Below are positions 23,195 through 34,374 of a DNA stretch of 64,000 bases, piece by piece. The notes under the pieces are model-generated. The model saw only the letters and a program-made list of their open reading frames with translations. It had not been told where the DNA came from and did not search any database. The stretch is from Bettongia penicillata ogilbyi (Eukaryota; Chordata; Mammalia; Diprotodontia; Potoroidae), in NCBI GenBank assembly GCA_023548195.1, contig JAJHZJ010000694.1, forward strand, positions 372,001 through 436,000, read 5' to 3'. Every line of letters begins with the position of its first letter. The stretch's first letter is position 1. The position numbers were made by a program, and so were the translations under genes.

Positions 23195-24250
23195 AGCATC
23201 AATCAGCTAAATAGTCAACACCTACTAAATACTAAATATCAGTCAAAGATAAAAGAAATGAAGGAATATCTGCCTTCATAGAGTTTATATTTAAAGAATG
23301 CAGACAAGTACATGTATAAATATATATAAAACAAATATAAAGAGATACCAAGGAGGACATGGAGAAGAAGAACATCCCCTTACATGCTCAAAATATTTGT
23401 AGAAGCATTTTTTGTTGTAGTGAAGAATAAGAAACAGAGTAGATGCCCATAGTTTGGATAATGGCTAAACAAGTTGTGGTACATGAATATAATGGAATAA
23501 ATGCTCTGCTGTGAGAAATGACAAATGTGATGAATACAGAGAAGCAGAGCTAAATATATATGTATACATATATATATATGTATATGTATATAGAGAGAGA
23601 CAATGACTACAACCATGTAAATGGAAATAAACATGGAAAAAATCAAAAGTGAATGTTGCAAAATGATAAAGAACAAGTATGGCTCAAAAGAAGAGCTATG
23701 AGAACACATTCCCAACACACCCCTGTGCAAACAAGGGCAGCCTACAAGTGTTGGACAGTACATACATTTTCAGACTTTTTTGATGCACTGATGAATTATT
23801 CTGCATTTTCCCTCTTTCTTGCCTTGAAAAATGTTCTTTGCTAAATGGAATAGCTTTAAGGGAGGGGAAGGAAGAGATGCCAGGGTAAACTATGTTGAAG
23901 CAAAAATAAAAATCAATAAAAATTTCAGATAAAAAATAATGAGAATATATGCAAATAAATCCAGTCCTTAAATACAAGGTAATTTAGGTGACAATTTTAG
24001 CTTCTAACACTGGAAGTTAAGGGGATCAAAAAAGATTTCATGGAAAAAGTGCTCAAGTTGTTTCTTGAAGGAAAAGAGGGAGTCCTGAGGTAGAAATAAG
24101 GAAGGGGTGCATTTCAGACAAAGAAGACAGTCAGTGAAAAGGCCACAGACATGGGAGGTGGAGGGTTGTTTGTGATGACAGGCACAGAGAAGGCTGATAG
24201 GACCAGATTAAGAGTGTGGGGGTGGGGTAAGGGATACTGTACAATGAGAC
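23195..24250 (-). repeat. L2 LINE, reverse, split by an L1
   Basis: 23195-23365 gives antisense L2 3' UTR ('ctaaatactaaatatcagtc', 'ctgccttcatagagtttata'). After the L1 at 23385-23945 the antisense L2 text resumes ('gatttcatggaaaaagtgct', 'aaggccacagacatgggagg') up to about 24250. Confidence 0.65.
23385..23945 (+). repeat. L1 LINE 3' end inserted in L2
   Basis: Sense L1 end: 'ggctaaacaagttgtggtac', 'atgaatataatggaataaat', 'caatgactacaaccatgtaa', 'cagacttttttgatgcactg', then 'aaaaatcaataaaaatttca'. A different L1 subfamily from the copy at 22385. An internal TA-rich stretch lies at 23555-23592. Confidence 0.8.
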
Positions 24251-24394
24251 TGGAAAGATGATTTACAACCATTTTCTCTCTCTCAAAGGAAAAATCAAAG
24301 ACAAGAAAAAATTGTGGTTGGCTCTGTAATCCCTCACCCAGCTAATAGAGTAACTTTCCTGGTCCTTGATCTATTGTGATTGGGCTAGAATTCC

Positions 24395-24655
24395 CACTTA
24401 AAAGATTGTAAAATGCTCCTTCATGATGCTGGGATATAACTGTGACTTCCCTGAGAGTGGGCCCAGTTTTTTACCTTTCTTTGTATCCCATCACCTGGCA
24501 CAGTGCCTGGCACATTGAAGCCACTTTCACATTTACTAACTGACTGACTGAATGAGAAGGATCTAGGTTTATACAGTTTTATAGTCCACATGGCATCTGG
24601 CAGAGGGCAGCTGGATGTTCCATAAATATTTGTTGAATGAATGAATTGTCCCTTT
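24395..24655 (+). repeat. L2-type LINE 3' end(s)
   Basis: 'cctggcacagtgcctggcac' with 'aactgactgactgaatga', then a second end 'ataaatatttgttgaatgaa'. Either two L2 ends or an internal repeat of one end. Confidence 0.65.
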
Positions 24656-24894
24656 CTTAATTTATCCCATTACTCTTGGATCTCCCTCCTTGGACTATCC
24701 TTAATGGGCATTCCATTTATACCTTAAAGATGTTGGTCGATGATTAACACATCCCTCATTAGTCTTCACATAGCCCTCTAATATGTGCTTACTTCTTTTC
24801 ATCTGTCCTTGAAAACTATTCCCTATGGTCTCTTGATTTACCCTAGGGGTTCACTTCCTTTACTTCTCTGGATCATATTTCTGCATCGTTTTCT

Positions 24895-25085
24895 CCGAAT
24901 CATACAATGGTTGAGCTGGAAGAGACCTTAACCATCTTTTCCTAACTCAATGTCCTCCTTTTACAAAGGGCAAAGTTAAAGACATCGGAGGTTAAGTTAG
25001 TTTCCCAAGGTGATAACCAGTGGGTAAGTGAATGGGGACTTAAATCCAGGTCTTCTGATTCTAGGACAAATGGTCAAATACTACC
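24895..25085 (-). repeat. MIR3-type SINE, reverse
   Basis: 'gagctggaagagaccttaac', 'ccttttacaaagggcaaagt', 'acttaaatccaggtcttctg' in reverse MIR3 order. Confidence 0.7.
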
Positions 25086-25539
25086 TTCCCATACCATCTC
25101 CCTTTTGATAGAAGATATTCCCCAGATTCTAAGAAAAGATGCAATAAATCATAAACAGACAATCCCAGAGCCTTACATCAGGAAGTCTCTTCTCAGTCTC
25201 CTCCTTCCTATGAGTGATTCCTTGACTATGCTGTCCAATTTCAAAATTGGGCTGTTTCACTGACAATTAAAATGGGCTAGGTCGGGCACCTCCTTGTAAT
25301 GTTCCAGGGACCTTGCTTACCAGATTGTTTTATCACTACACTGTGCACACAGGACATCATCAAAGTTTCCGAGTTTCCAAAATAGATCTGACTGTTTCAC
25401 CATCCCCTAGGAACCCAATCATCTTACCTGTGCCTCATGGAGGCAACTCAACCTGCCATCTTCTGCATGAAGCTCACTGAATCCCATACTACCTGGTATT
25501 TAGCTACCTTGTATTCATTTGTACTATTAACGCTTCACA

Positions 25540-25715
25540 TATATGAACCTGTTATCTCCCACTTTAGAATGGCAACTCTTTGCAAGTAGGAATAGATTCG
25601 TTTTTTTTACTTATGTCCTGAGAGTTTAGTACAGTGCTTAGTACAAGGTAGGTGGTTAACAAGAACCTGTTGGTTGAGTGATTGATTGACTGATTCACTG
25701 AACAGCTATTGAAGT
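25540..25715 (+). repeat. L2-type LINE 3' end
   Basis: 'cccactttagaatggcaact', 'gtacagtgcttagtacaagg' and a (GATT/GACT)n tail. Confidence 0.65.
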
Positions 25716-25724
25716 CCTCCAAAA

Positions 25725-26230
25725 ATGTGTTCAAAGCCTATGACATAAGAATCATTGCACAAGGCAAGAAGAACTCGACGATAGATATGCCACAGACCCT
25801 ACGCTCCAGAAGCTTAGGACCGAATGGGAGAAAGACATGTACGCAAACAATTAAAGAGAAAAGTTTACAAGAGAAGGTCAGATTACGCGCTATAAGGAAG
25901 CTGAAGGGAAAGAGATCACTTTAACAGGGAGGGGTTAGGGATGTCCTGACCTTGAAGGAAGGGAGGAGATTCAAAAGATAAAGCTGAGGTGAAGTCCATT
26001 TCTAATGTATGATGGCATAGACAAAGCACTCTGGACAAGAGAAGGGAGAATATGAATGAAGGATGGAAAGTAGTTCAATTTGGCTAAGGCATAGAACTTG
26101 AAAATAAAAGTGGTGTATCTTCTGGAACCAGATGATGTGAGGCCTTGACATAGCCTTATAAGTTCTGCCAGGATCACGAGTCTACACATTATTTGGTAGA
26201 CATCCTGGGGCCTTTGTGTGGGGAACAATT
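25725..26230 (-). repeat. L2 LINE 3' region, reverse
   Basis: Antisense L2: 'ctccagaagcttaggaccga', 'catgtacgcaaacaattaaa', 'gaccttgaaggaagggagga', 'gatgatgtgaggccttgaca'. It lies tail to tail with the L2 end on its left. Confidence 0.55.
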
Positions 26231-26239
26231 ACAGATAGA

Positions 26240-26920
26240 TAGGCAGGTCAAAACCAGCTCAACTTCTCACCTGGCACTGCTGTCTCAAGACCTCCCAAAT
26301 GAGTAAAATCTGTGAATTTACTCAAGATTTTATTTCCTTTCTGTTCCTATCACATGGGAATTACACTCCATAGCACCCCATTAAGCAACCTGAACTACTC
26401 CATTTGGTAAATACACTTAAACACCTGTGTCTAAGAAATCCCACAAAGAAAAATTACATCAGGTCCTATGTAAAACATCACTGAGCTCAACTGGGCCTTC
26501 CATGCCAACAGGGCTTCAGTAATTACTAGAAACCTGGTTATAGCAAGAATGATGAGAAACCATCTAAGACATACTGTCCACACAGAAGATTCCAGTCTGC
26601 AATTAGGGTAATGATTCTGTAGCACTGGCATAAGCCACTAGACTGCTATTAGTTTAGTCATGCAGATACTATAAATAGCCCAAGTGTGGTCCTGCTCCAC
26701 AACTGGATATACTTTACTTTATTTAACTTGTAATTCTTGAAATATCAGAAACCTAACCAATATAAATGACATCTCCAAAGCAAGCCTGTTTGACTCAAAG
26801 TAACATTTGCTCAAACTAAGATGGGGAGTTGAGTCACAGCTCCCCCAACTTCAGAGATGCCTACTATTCCTTTCCTCTCCCCTCCTCTCCCTGATGCCAC
26901 ATAGACATGTGCAGGTTCCC
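26240..26920. other. Unique DNA, no gene seen
   Basis: No repeat or exon recognised. A 'ctataaatag' word at 26670 resembles a TATA box but has no supporting context. Confidence 0.4.
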
Positions 26921-26924
26921 TTTC

Positions 26925-27065
26925 AGGCCTACAAGTTTAAGGTACCTTACAGATTACCTAGTCCAGTCTACTCATTTTACATGGAAGGAAATTGAGGTCA
27001 AGAGAAAGGAAACGCTCAAAGTCAAATGAGTGGAAAGTTGAATTTCAACTAGTGTTTCCATCCCC
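26925..27065 (-). repeat. MIR-type SINE relic, reverse
   Basis: 'acctagtccagtctactcat', 'tttacatggaaggaaattga', 'caaagtcaaatgagtggaaa' in reverse order. Confidence 0.5.
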
Positions 27066-27069
27066 ATCT

Positions 27070-27960
27070 TTGACTGCCTCTCCTCTCAAGCTCTACCCTT
27101 TTATGACACTGTTTCACCTTCAGAGGCAGTCTAAGATATTCATTTTAACCTTACTTCACTTATATAAATAAATGAGGGGATAGAAGAATTAGACCACCCC
27201 CACTCCCCAACTGCCCAAAAAAAATGCCTCTAGGATTCACTTCTCAAACCCAGGCAATAGCTATCTATTCCAGGAAAGGAGTCTGGTAGGTCAAAGTGCC
27301 ACTCCATCCCTACACTTAAGAGATGCGGGTTTTCTAGAGCAGTGTGTCCTGGAGTTTGGGGTTCAATCTGGTCATAACTTTAAAGTCCTATAAAATCCCA
27401 GAGAGTGGTTAGAGATCAGTGGCAACTGGCTAATATTCCTCCCTCGCAGGTGAAGCTTATAGATAAAGCAACCAAGGATAAGACCCCAGGACATGGCCCT
27501 GGAGCTATGAAAGTTTTAGTACCTAAGTTCTTCTTGTCATTTTTCTGTCCCCTCAGCAGTCCTGCATGCACCTCATGATAAAGCAGTAAGGGAGTCAACA
27601 AACACCTCTGAGGAAGTATCTCATTCAGTTAATAATAAATAAGTGATGAATCTATCTTGAGAGTTCTCTTAACTTTCATCCCTCTTCTCTAAATACTTGT
27701 GGCCACTGGCCTCGTTCCAGATTTCTAGTTTCTTTGAGTGTTCTTGAGCACCTGTGAGGTTCACCAGAATGTCTCAAAGAAGAAAAAAAAGAAGCTACGT
27801 GTTCATGGTATGACGCTGATGGGCCCGCATTTTCTGTGGTCATAAGAACACAGAGCCCCATTTACTGATCTTGTACCAGTGCCCAAATGTCTCTGGTTTA
27901 CCTGTCTGCACTATCTGAAGATGGTATTTCCATCTAGTTCAAAGCTTGAATAATGGGCAG
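27070..27960. other. Unique DNA, no gene seen
   Basis: No repeat or exon recognised on either strand. Confidence 0.35.
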
Positions 27961-27972
27961 TGTATTGTTCTT

Positions 27973-28210
27973 CTAAGGCAGCACAGTGGATAGAGCACTG
28001 GCTCTGGAGTGGGAAGGACCTAAGTTCAAACCTGGCCCCGCTTACTAACTCTGTGACCCTGGGCAATTCACTTAACCCTGTTTGCCTCAGTTTCTCATCC
28101 ATAAAAGGAGCTGGAAAAGGAAATGATAAACCATTCCAGTGTCTTTGCCAAAGAAACCTCAAATGGGATCACAGAGAGTCAGATAAGACTGAAAAAAAAA
28201 AACACAACAA
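27973..28210 (+). repeat. CORE-SINE with RTE-type end, with target duplication
   Basis: Complete: head 'agcacagtggatagagcact', 'ggacctaagttcaaacctgg'; CORE 'tttgcctcagtttctcatcc'; RTE end 'tgtctttgccaaagaaacct', 'gagagtcagataagactgaa'; poly-A/ACAAC tail. Perfect 9-bp duplication 'attgttctt' at 27964-27972 and 28211-28219. Confidence 0.95.
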
Positions 28211-28219
28211 ATTGTTCTT

Positions 28220-29190
28220 GACCTATTCAGTCCTCAGATGCCTAAAAAATAATGTGAATTTCTGCCTTTTAAAATAAATCCTATTTCTTTCTCTGTTCAT
28301 TTATAAAACTCCAGAAATTGCTGGAAGGAAACATCTTCTAGTCTGCTTTCCCATTATCTCTGTATATGGGGAAAAAAAAAAGATGGGCAGATCATATGGG
28401 ACATATTCCCTAATTATACTGTGCACTACAAAATCAGTTTTAAATATCAGAAAAGAGAATTTGAACCTGGCAAGTCTCCAATTATCTCAGAGAATATTGC
28501 GAAATTCATAAAAATTCCCTAAACAAAATTAATTTTCAGTTTAATTTGTAAGACAACAACTAAAAACCTAGACATCCTCCCACACTTAGAGAAAGGGTGG
28601 GGGCGTAAATATAAAAAAGCAAGTCGTAACAGACTGTTACAACTTCCAAAATTACTGTATTAGTGAAAGGGATGATAAAAGAAGAAACGGGTCTTGCAAA
28701 ATGTTTTGAATTCTTGTACGTGGAAGAAAAATATTGTGAAATTACAAAATACTGTTAAGTCCTTCATAGTAAAACAAGAATAGGAATAAACACTTATGAC
28801 CATATGTAAGCAATAGAGAAAATATGAAAATGAAAAAAAGAATTTGTACGCCCACATGAGAACCAGAACTCAAAGACACAAAAATCTCTATACCTGTATT
28901 ATCTCATCCACATGGGAAACTCTACCAACTGGTACATGGTGGCCAAACCATCCATGCTCTAGAAGGCTATAGATATTTTGTGCATTGCTTTCCATAACTC
29001 CATCATAGGAGATTACCCTTAACCTTCCCTTAGGACTTTTAAAAATATCTGGTCAATATTAATCCTTGACTTTGTCAATATGATTATCTTTTTCTACCCA
29101 GTTTTCCATGTCCTCTGTGATATTCTTTTTGTTTCATTTTCTGGAATGCAAGGGCTATATGCTGTCACCTATGAATCTTTCCATTGCCCC
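28220..29190. other. Unique AT-rich DNA, no gene seen
   Basis: No recognised repeat except possible MIR traces near 28290-28370. No exon signature. Confidence 0.35.
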
Positions 29191-29205
29191 ATGGATCACC
29201 TAGAA

Positions 29206-29296
29206 GAGAGGTGGGGAAACAGATTCAGTCAAAGGGCTGCACTTGAGGACCTAGAGGGCCACAGGTGGCCTCCAGGCTGTGAGTTCCCTACCCGTG
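29206..29296. mobile_element. hAT-type miniature transposon, 91 bp
   Basis: Ends 'gagaggtggggaaac' and 'gagttccctacccgtg' are imperfect terminal inverted repeats. The interior has 'cagattcagtcaaagggctg' and 'gaggacctagagggccac', shared with 35664-35840. An exact 8-bp target duplication 'acctagaa' lies at 29198-29205 and 29297-29304, the length expected for hAT. It is a shorter, internally deleted relative of the 35.7-kb copy. Confidence 0.85.
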
Positions 29297-29314
29297 ACCT
29301 AGAACTATGACTCT

Positions 29315-29525
29315 TTCATAATGGATATGGCTCTGTATAATGGAAATGGCTCTGTTTTTGGGGTCCAAGAATCTGGGTTTGAATGTTGTCTGTGTTATAG
29401 TATTCACTTGGGAAAATCACTGACCCTCTCCAGGCTTCCAATTCTTCATGTGTAAAATCAAAGAGCTAACACAAAATGTTCCCTAAGCCCCTTCCCAGCT
29501 CAGAATTCTCTAAGATCCCAGTGTG
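29315..29525 (+). repeat. MIR3-type SINE
   Basis: 'tccaagaatctgggtttgaa', 'acttgggaaaatcactgacc', 'ccccttcccagctcagaatt' follow MIR3 order. Confidence 0.65.
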
Positions 29526-29749
29526 CTAGGATGGACACCCATATTTAATACAAAATTTGTTTATGGCTTCAAACCATAGGACACCATTTCAGAAGTTGTA
29601 ACTCAGTTAACTGAAATCACTTACCCCTAGGATAACAAACTTTTTAGCTTATGAAAGCAGCTTTTCTTTGTTTTTTGCTTTTCGGTTTGGGTATCTTTGT
29701 TTTGTTTTATGCCTGGAAACAGATTAAAGGATTTTAGGGACATTCCAGG

Positions 29750-30645
29750 TGCTGCAAAATTTCAAACTTTTTTTCCTCGTTCTCCCCTATTTTCCATATC
29801 TAATTGCCAAGTCTTGATAATATTATTACCTCTACAACTACTCTCAAATCTGTCCTTTTCTTTCCACTTATCTATCCTCTTCCCTCATTCCAGTCCTCAA
29901 TACTTTCACTTAGTCTTATAATAGCTTCTTAATTGCCTTCCTTGCCTCTTGTCTCTTCTCCAGCCTTTTATCCATAGTTCCCAAGCTGATATTAATAAAA
30001 CATGAATCTGGTCATATTGTTTGCTGTTCAGTCATTTTCAGTCTTATCTTCTGTGATCCCATTTGGGTTTTTTTAGCAAAGGTACTGGAGGGGTTTGCCA
30101 TTTCCTTCTCCAGGTCATTTTACAGATGAGGAAACTGAGGCAAACAGGATTAAGAGACTTGCCCAGGGTCACACAGCTCTTAGGTATCTGAGGTGGGATT
30201 TGAACTCAGAAAGATGCATCTTCAGGCCTGGCACCCTATCTACTGCACCAGCTAATTGCCTAACAGTATCATCCTCCTACTCGAAGATCTTTAATGGCTC
30301 CCTAGTACCACCAGAATAAACTACAAATTCTTAGCTTAAAGTTTCCACAATCTGGAATCTCCCATTTCTTTATCCAAACTTATTTCATTTTACTACAACT
30401 TATATAATCTCCATTCCAGTCAATATGAGCTGCCAATTGTTTCCTATTACACAACATTTCATTTTTCACTTTTTTTACTTGCTTTTTTTTACTATTTATA
30501 CACCTGTTATAAACATCCCTACCCACAAATAATATAAACTTGTTAAAGGTAGGAACTGTTTTATTTTTTTTCTATGTAACTGCCCACCCCCAGGACCCAG
30601 CACAGTGCCTGGCACAGAGAAGTTGCTTAATTAATAACTGTTGGA
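29750..30645 (+). repeat. L2 LINE 3' region split by a SINE
   Basis: Sense L2 before the SINE ('cccaagctgatattaataaa', 'catgaatctggtcatattg') and after it ('ctactcgaagatctttaatg', 'gctccctagtaccaccagaa', 'cacagtgcctggcacagaga', 'ttaataactgttggatttaa'). Joined, the halves read in consensus order, about 650 bases of L2. Confidence 0.75.
30015..30262 (-). repeat. CORE-SINE with RTE-type end, reverse, inside L2
   Basis: 'gctgttcagtcattttcagt', 'gtttgccatttccttctcca', 'cattttacagatgaggaaac', 'tgcccagggtcacacagctc', 'gcaccctatctactgcacca'. Among the least diverged SINEs in the window. Confidence 0.9.
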
Positions 30646-30659
30646 TTTAATTGTCTTTG

Positions 30660-31125
30660 CCATTTACTTTAGGCTGGGTTTCTAACCTTTGATTTGTGAG
30701 CTTGTGAATGAGACCAAGATATTACGAAAGCAAAATCACTAAGAATGACAGAACTCATGAAGTCTCTTTGTGTTAAGCTGAAAAAGAAGGGCAAAGGAGG
30801 CTTAAAAAAATTGTTCCCCACTGCCATATGAAACAAGCTTCGAGATTCATATTGTCAAAATTGGGATATATGGGAGCATTATCCCATTTAGAGACAAGCA
30901 GGCCCCTCCTGGGTAAATAATTCAAGGGTTATTTGCATGAGTGTGTGCCCTATAACTGTTTCTGGGATCACAACAGTACAGAATTCCTGCATATAGCCCC
31001 AGGGAGAGACTCAGGGAGTTGAAAATCCTGAGTGACTTTTCCAGCTCTGACACAGGAACTTTGTTCTAATCAAAACAGTAACAGCAACTCACATTTATTT
31101 GCATTGTTACAGTTTAAAAGCTTAC
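30660..31125. other. Mostly unique DNA
   Basis: No gene. 31080-31135 resembles the reverse MIR 3' segment ('actcacatttatttgcattg', 'aaaagcttacaaatattcac'). Confidence 0.35.
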
Positions 31126-31129
31126 AAAT

Positions 31130-31620
31130 ATTCACAGCTAGATGCCTTCTCCCACATTTTTCTAAAATGTGGTCTCTATGGTCATTGTGGATTATCATAT
31201 GAAATTGACAACCTGGTGGCAGTGTCCAAGGAGTTCAATTTCCCCTCCATGCCCCGGCTCTTTAGTCCACTTGCCATTTAACAGCTGTTGGTAGTGACCA
31301 GGCAAGGCAGCCCAGCTGACCACCTCTCGCCTGCCTTTCTGAGTCATTTGTCTAGTGGGGAGAAGATGGGTCACCTAAGGAGTCATTAATAAAAGGGTGT
31401 TAGGGAGGCCAGGGAGCTGCAAAAGCAAATTGTAACTGCTGAAATTAATAGTAAAAGGAGGCTAAATAGATTGCTTCTTTCCAGACTATTTAAATTGTTG
31501 AATTTGCTTAATGCAATCTGCTTACCAATTCAATATGCTGTTTTATATGGCTTGAAGCTGAAAGTACTATCATTTTAGCAGTATATTAGAAGGTTTGAGT
31601 AGCCAACTAAGGCAAAAGAT
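31130..31620. promoter_or_regulatory. Candidate conserved non-coding element
   Basis: Repeat-free, with smooth AT-rich regulatory-like texture from 31330 on ('gtcattaataaaagggtg', 'gctgaaattaatagtaaaag', 'tgcttaatgcaatctgctta'). A 60-codon frame at 31099-31281 looks like chance. Inference from texture only. Confidence 0.28.
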
Positions 31621-31894
31621 GACCTACCCTCTTTGGAAATGTACATAGAGGATGTGCAAACAGTCAAATTACAAAAAGCTCCTGGGAGTAAATAGCCCCC
31701 TCCTATACCTACAGCAATCACTGTGGGTTCCTATTCTATCACCCCTCATCACCAGACTCTGAATGCAAAAGCTTTAAAAGAATTCTTGAAGTCAGAAGCA
31801 GAAATAGGGAGATTCAAGAGACATGGGTCTGAGTGTCTGAAAGGGCAGAGACTCTGCTAGGGATCCACAGGCAAGGCACAGTAGAATGTATTCC

Positions 31895-32217
31895 ATGATT
31901 CTTTGGCTCAGTCATTCAGTTGTGTCTGACTCTTCAGGACCCAGTGAAGCAAATGTACCAGGCCTTTGCATGGGGTTTTCTTGGCAGAGATCCTAGAGTG
32001 GTTTGCCATTTCCTTCTCCAGTGGGTCACCTTTCGTCAGAACTCTCCATTATGACATGTCTATCCTGAGTAACCTTGCATGAAATAGGTCATAGCTTCAT
32101 TCCATCATGACAAGGAAGTGATCCAAGAGGGGCAGTTCTTCATGAGCCTGTGGACCACAGCATGCCTAGGTCCTTCCATGGGATTTTCTCAACAAAGATA
32201 TTAGAATGATCCATGAT
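31895..32217 (-). repeat. RTE-type LINE 3' fragment, reverse
   Basis: Starts like the RTE-derived tail of the local SINEs ('cagtcattcagttgtgtctg', 'gtttgccatttccttctcca') but continues into other text ('cgtcagaactctccattatg', 'aggtcatagcttcattccat', 'gacaaggaagtgatccaaga') instead of the SINE CORE. This suggests the LINE partner that donated the SINE tail. Assignment to RTE rests on the shared end. Confidence 0.55.
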
Positions 32218-32310
32218 TCTGAAATGGAGCTAATAATACTAGTACAATCTATCTTATAGGGCTGTTGTCAGGAAAGTACTTTGTAAATAAGGAAGTGCTA
32301 CAGAGACATC
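32218..32310 (+). repeat. MIR/L2-type SINE 3' fragment
   Basis: 'aaatggagctaataatacta', 'cttatagggctgttgtcagg', 'aaagtactttgtaaataagg' is the 3' half of the MIR-like SINE. Confidence 0.5.
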
Positions 32311-32439
32311 TGTTCTTTTTGCTTACTCAGCTCATTTCCTTGCTCCTTACATAAGGAATTAAAAAGAAAAGTCTAGTATACTACAAAGAGATGTGATCAA
32401 AGAAAATCCTTAGGTAAACCAAAATATTTTAATGCAGCA

Positions 32440-32625
32440 TATTTTTTGTGTGTTAGAAAGAACTGAAAACAAGTAGATGCCTGTCAACTGGGGAATAGCT
32501 AAGCAAATTGTAAAACATGAATGTGATGAGATATCACTATGCAATATGGCATGACAAATATGATGAATACAGAGGAGCACTGGAAGACTCAGCATGAAAA
32601 ATATGATGAATAATATGACAGCTAG
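32440..32625 (+). repeat. L1 LINE 3' fragment
   Basis: 'gtagatgcctgtcaactggg', 'gaatagctaagcaaattgta' and 'gaatgtgatgagatatcact' follow the metatherian L1 3' region also seen at 23430-23520. Confidence 0.7.
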
Positions 32626-32858
32626 CATTTACATAAAGCATTAAGGTTTGCAAAGGACTTTACAAATAGAATTTCATTTTCTATTCACAACAATCCTGAG
32701 AGGTAGGTGCTATTATTCCCCCCATTTTGCAAATGAGAAAATTAAGGCAACTTGCCCTGGGTCACACAATTAGTAAATATCTCAGACTGGATTTGAACTC
32801 AGGTCTTCATGACACTAAGACCGGTGCTCTCTATCCATTATATCACCTAGCTCCCTGA
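32626..32858 (-). repeat. Marsupial SINE with MIR/L2-type end, reverse
   Basis: 'gctagcatttacataaagca', 'tttgcaaaggactttacaaa', 'cattttgcaaatgagaaaat', 'actggatttgaactcaggtc', 'tatatcacctagctcc'. Nearly full length, moderately diverged. Confidence 0.85.
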
Positions 32859-33154
32859 ATGCAGAAAAGCATAGAAACTTCCATCTCTGTCCACAAGACC
32901 AGCTTGCTGATTATTAGTCATGTAACTTTAGGTAAAGTGTTTAATCTTTCTGACCCCAAAGTACCCTATTTGCAAAATGATGCTGGGAGGGGAGAGGGAA
33001 AGGAAAGGAAGAGGAGGGAGGACAGAATAATACTTCATCTACCTGAAGGCTGAGGGTTGGTCTTGAAAATCGGTTAACTTTCAAGCTCTAAGGTTTATGA
33101 TCTCAGGATTTTCTTAGGCAGCATCTTTCATAAGAGTAATGGTGTATATAGTGT

Positions 33155-33400
33155 GTATGGGACAGCTAGGGGGCACAGTGCATAGAACACCAGGCCTGGC
33201 ATCACAAAGACTCATCTTCCTGAGTTCAAATCTGGCCTCGGGTGTGTGACCCTGGGGAAGTCACTTGACTCTGTTTGCCTCAGTTTCCTCATCTGTAAAA
33301 TGAGCTGGAGAAGAAATGGCAAACTACTCCAGTATCTTTGATAAGAAAACCCCAAATAGAGTCATGAAGAGTCAAACACGACTGAACAACCCCAAGGGTA
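33155..33400 (+). repeat. CORE-SINE with RTE-type end
   Basis: 'ggacagctagggggcacagt', 'cttcctgagttcaaatctgg', 'ctcagtttcctcatctgtaa', 'aatggcaaactactccagta', 'gagtcaaacacgactgaaca'. Complete; a clear duplication was not found beyond 'gtatg'. Confidence 0.9.
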
Positions 33401-33404
33401 TGCA

Positions 33405-34100
33405 CTCATAGCAAGTATCCACAAACATAGTGAGCAATTCTCTACTACCCTGAGCCAAAACATTTTAACTAAATGCAAAATTTCAAAGAATTATTTCATT
33501 GAATGCCTTATTTTGGTTTTTCAAGAGTCATGATATTTGGTAAAGCCAAACCCCTCTCTTTCACAAGCATGCTACATCGTATGGGTCAGACCCTGCTGAT
33601 AAGCAAAGGTGCTTGATCGATGCACAAGGCTGTAGCGAAAGTGTCAATGGTAGGACTACAGAGGCTCCAGATTTCCTCTCAATAGTATTATGAAATGATT
33701 CCCTTAAAATGATGAACATATAGGAAGGAATACATGGTATGAGGTTTGGTCTATCACTTTAACCTTGGTCAACCTGGGTAAAAATCCAAAACTGTAGATA
33801 TGACAATAGGTCTGGCTCTACAATCTTTACATCTAGGAATATGGAATCAGACTTAGAACGCAAAGAGAACATTCTCCCTTAAATCTAGTGCTCTTAGAAC
33901 ACACTATATCACACTTTGATCCCTGGGGAATAGGAACAATGAGAAAAGTAAGCTATCAAAGACCCAGAGAAGGACAGGGAAGCACGAAGGTGTTTCTAAG
34001 AGTTGAGAACCAGGAGATCTGGGGTCCTGAGTGAGGGAGAAGAACATATATGCTGGAAAATCAGAGATGTTCTCATATCTTATGAGGAACATATAAGGTG
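33405..34100. other. Unique DNA, no gene seen
   Basis: 33460-33660 has a few CpG ('acatcgtatggg', 'gatcgatgc', 'gtagcgaaag') and could be regulatory. No exon or repeat recognised. Confidence 0.3.
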
Positions 34101-34104
34101 ATTA

Positions 34105-34370
34105 TCCTATGAAATAGCACAATGGATACAGTACTAGATCTGGAGTCAAAAAGACCTAAGTTCAAATCCAGCCTCAGACATTTACTAGCTGTGTAACCCT
34201 GGGCAAGTCATTTAACCCTTGTCTGCCTCAGTTTTCTCAACTGTAAAATGGGGATTTTAACAGCACCTTCCTAATGGGGCTGTTGTGAGGATAAAAATGA
34301 GATGATACTTATCTAGTTCTTACACAGTGTAGATATTTAATAAATGTTTTATTCCCTCCCATAATGATTG
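34105..34370 (+). repeat. Marsupial tRNA-derived SINE with MIR/L2-type end
   Basis: 'agcacaatggatacagtact', 'gacctaagttcaaatccagc', 'gctgtgtaaccctgggcaag', 'tcaactgtaaaatggggatt', 'atggggctgttgtgaggata', 'gtagatatttaataaatgtt'. Nearly complete. Confidence 0.9.
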
Positions 34371-34374
34371 ATCA

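Noticed and set aside
25709..25924. 71-codon Lys/Arg-rich forward frame
   Set aside because: Lies in an antisense L2 fragment; basic composition follows the A-rich DNA.
26665..26680. TATA box
   Set aside because: 'ctataaatag' has no downstream exon, CpG island or other promoter context.
27960..28277. 105-codon forward frame
   Set aside because: Runs through the CORE-SINE and its tail.
30015..30262. tRNA gene
   Set aside because: tRNA-like heads of this and other SINEs lack an intact cloverleaf and are part of full SINE copies.
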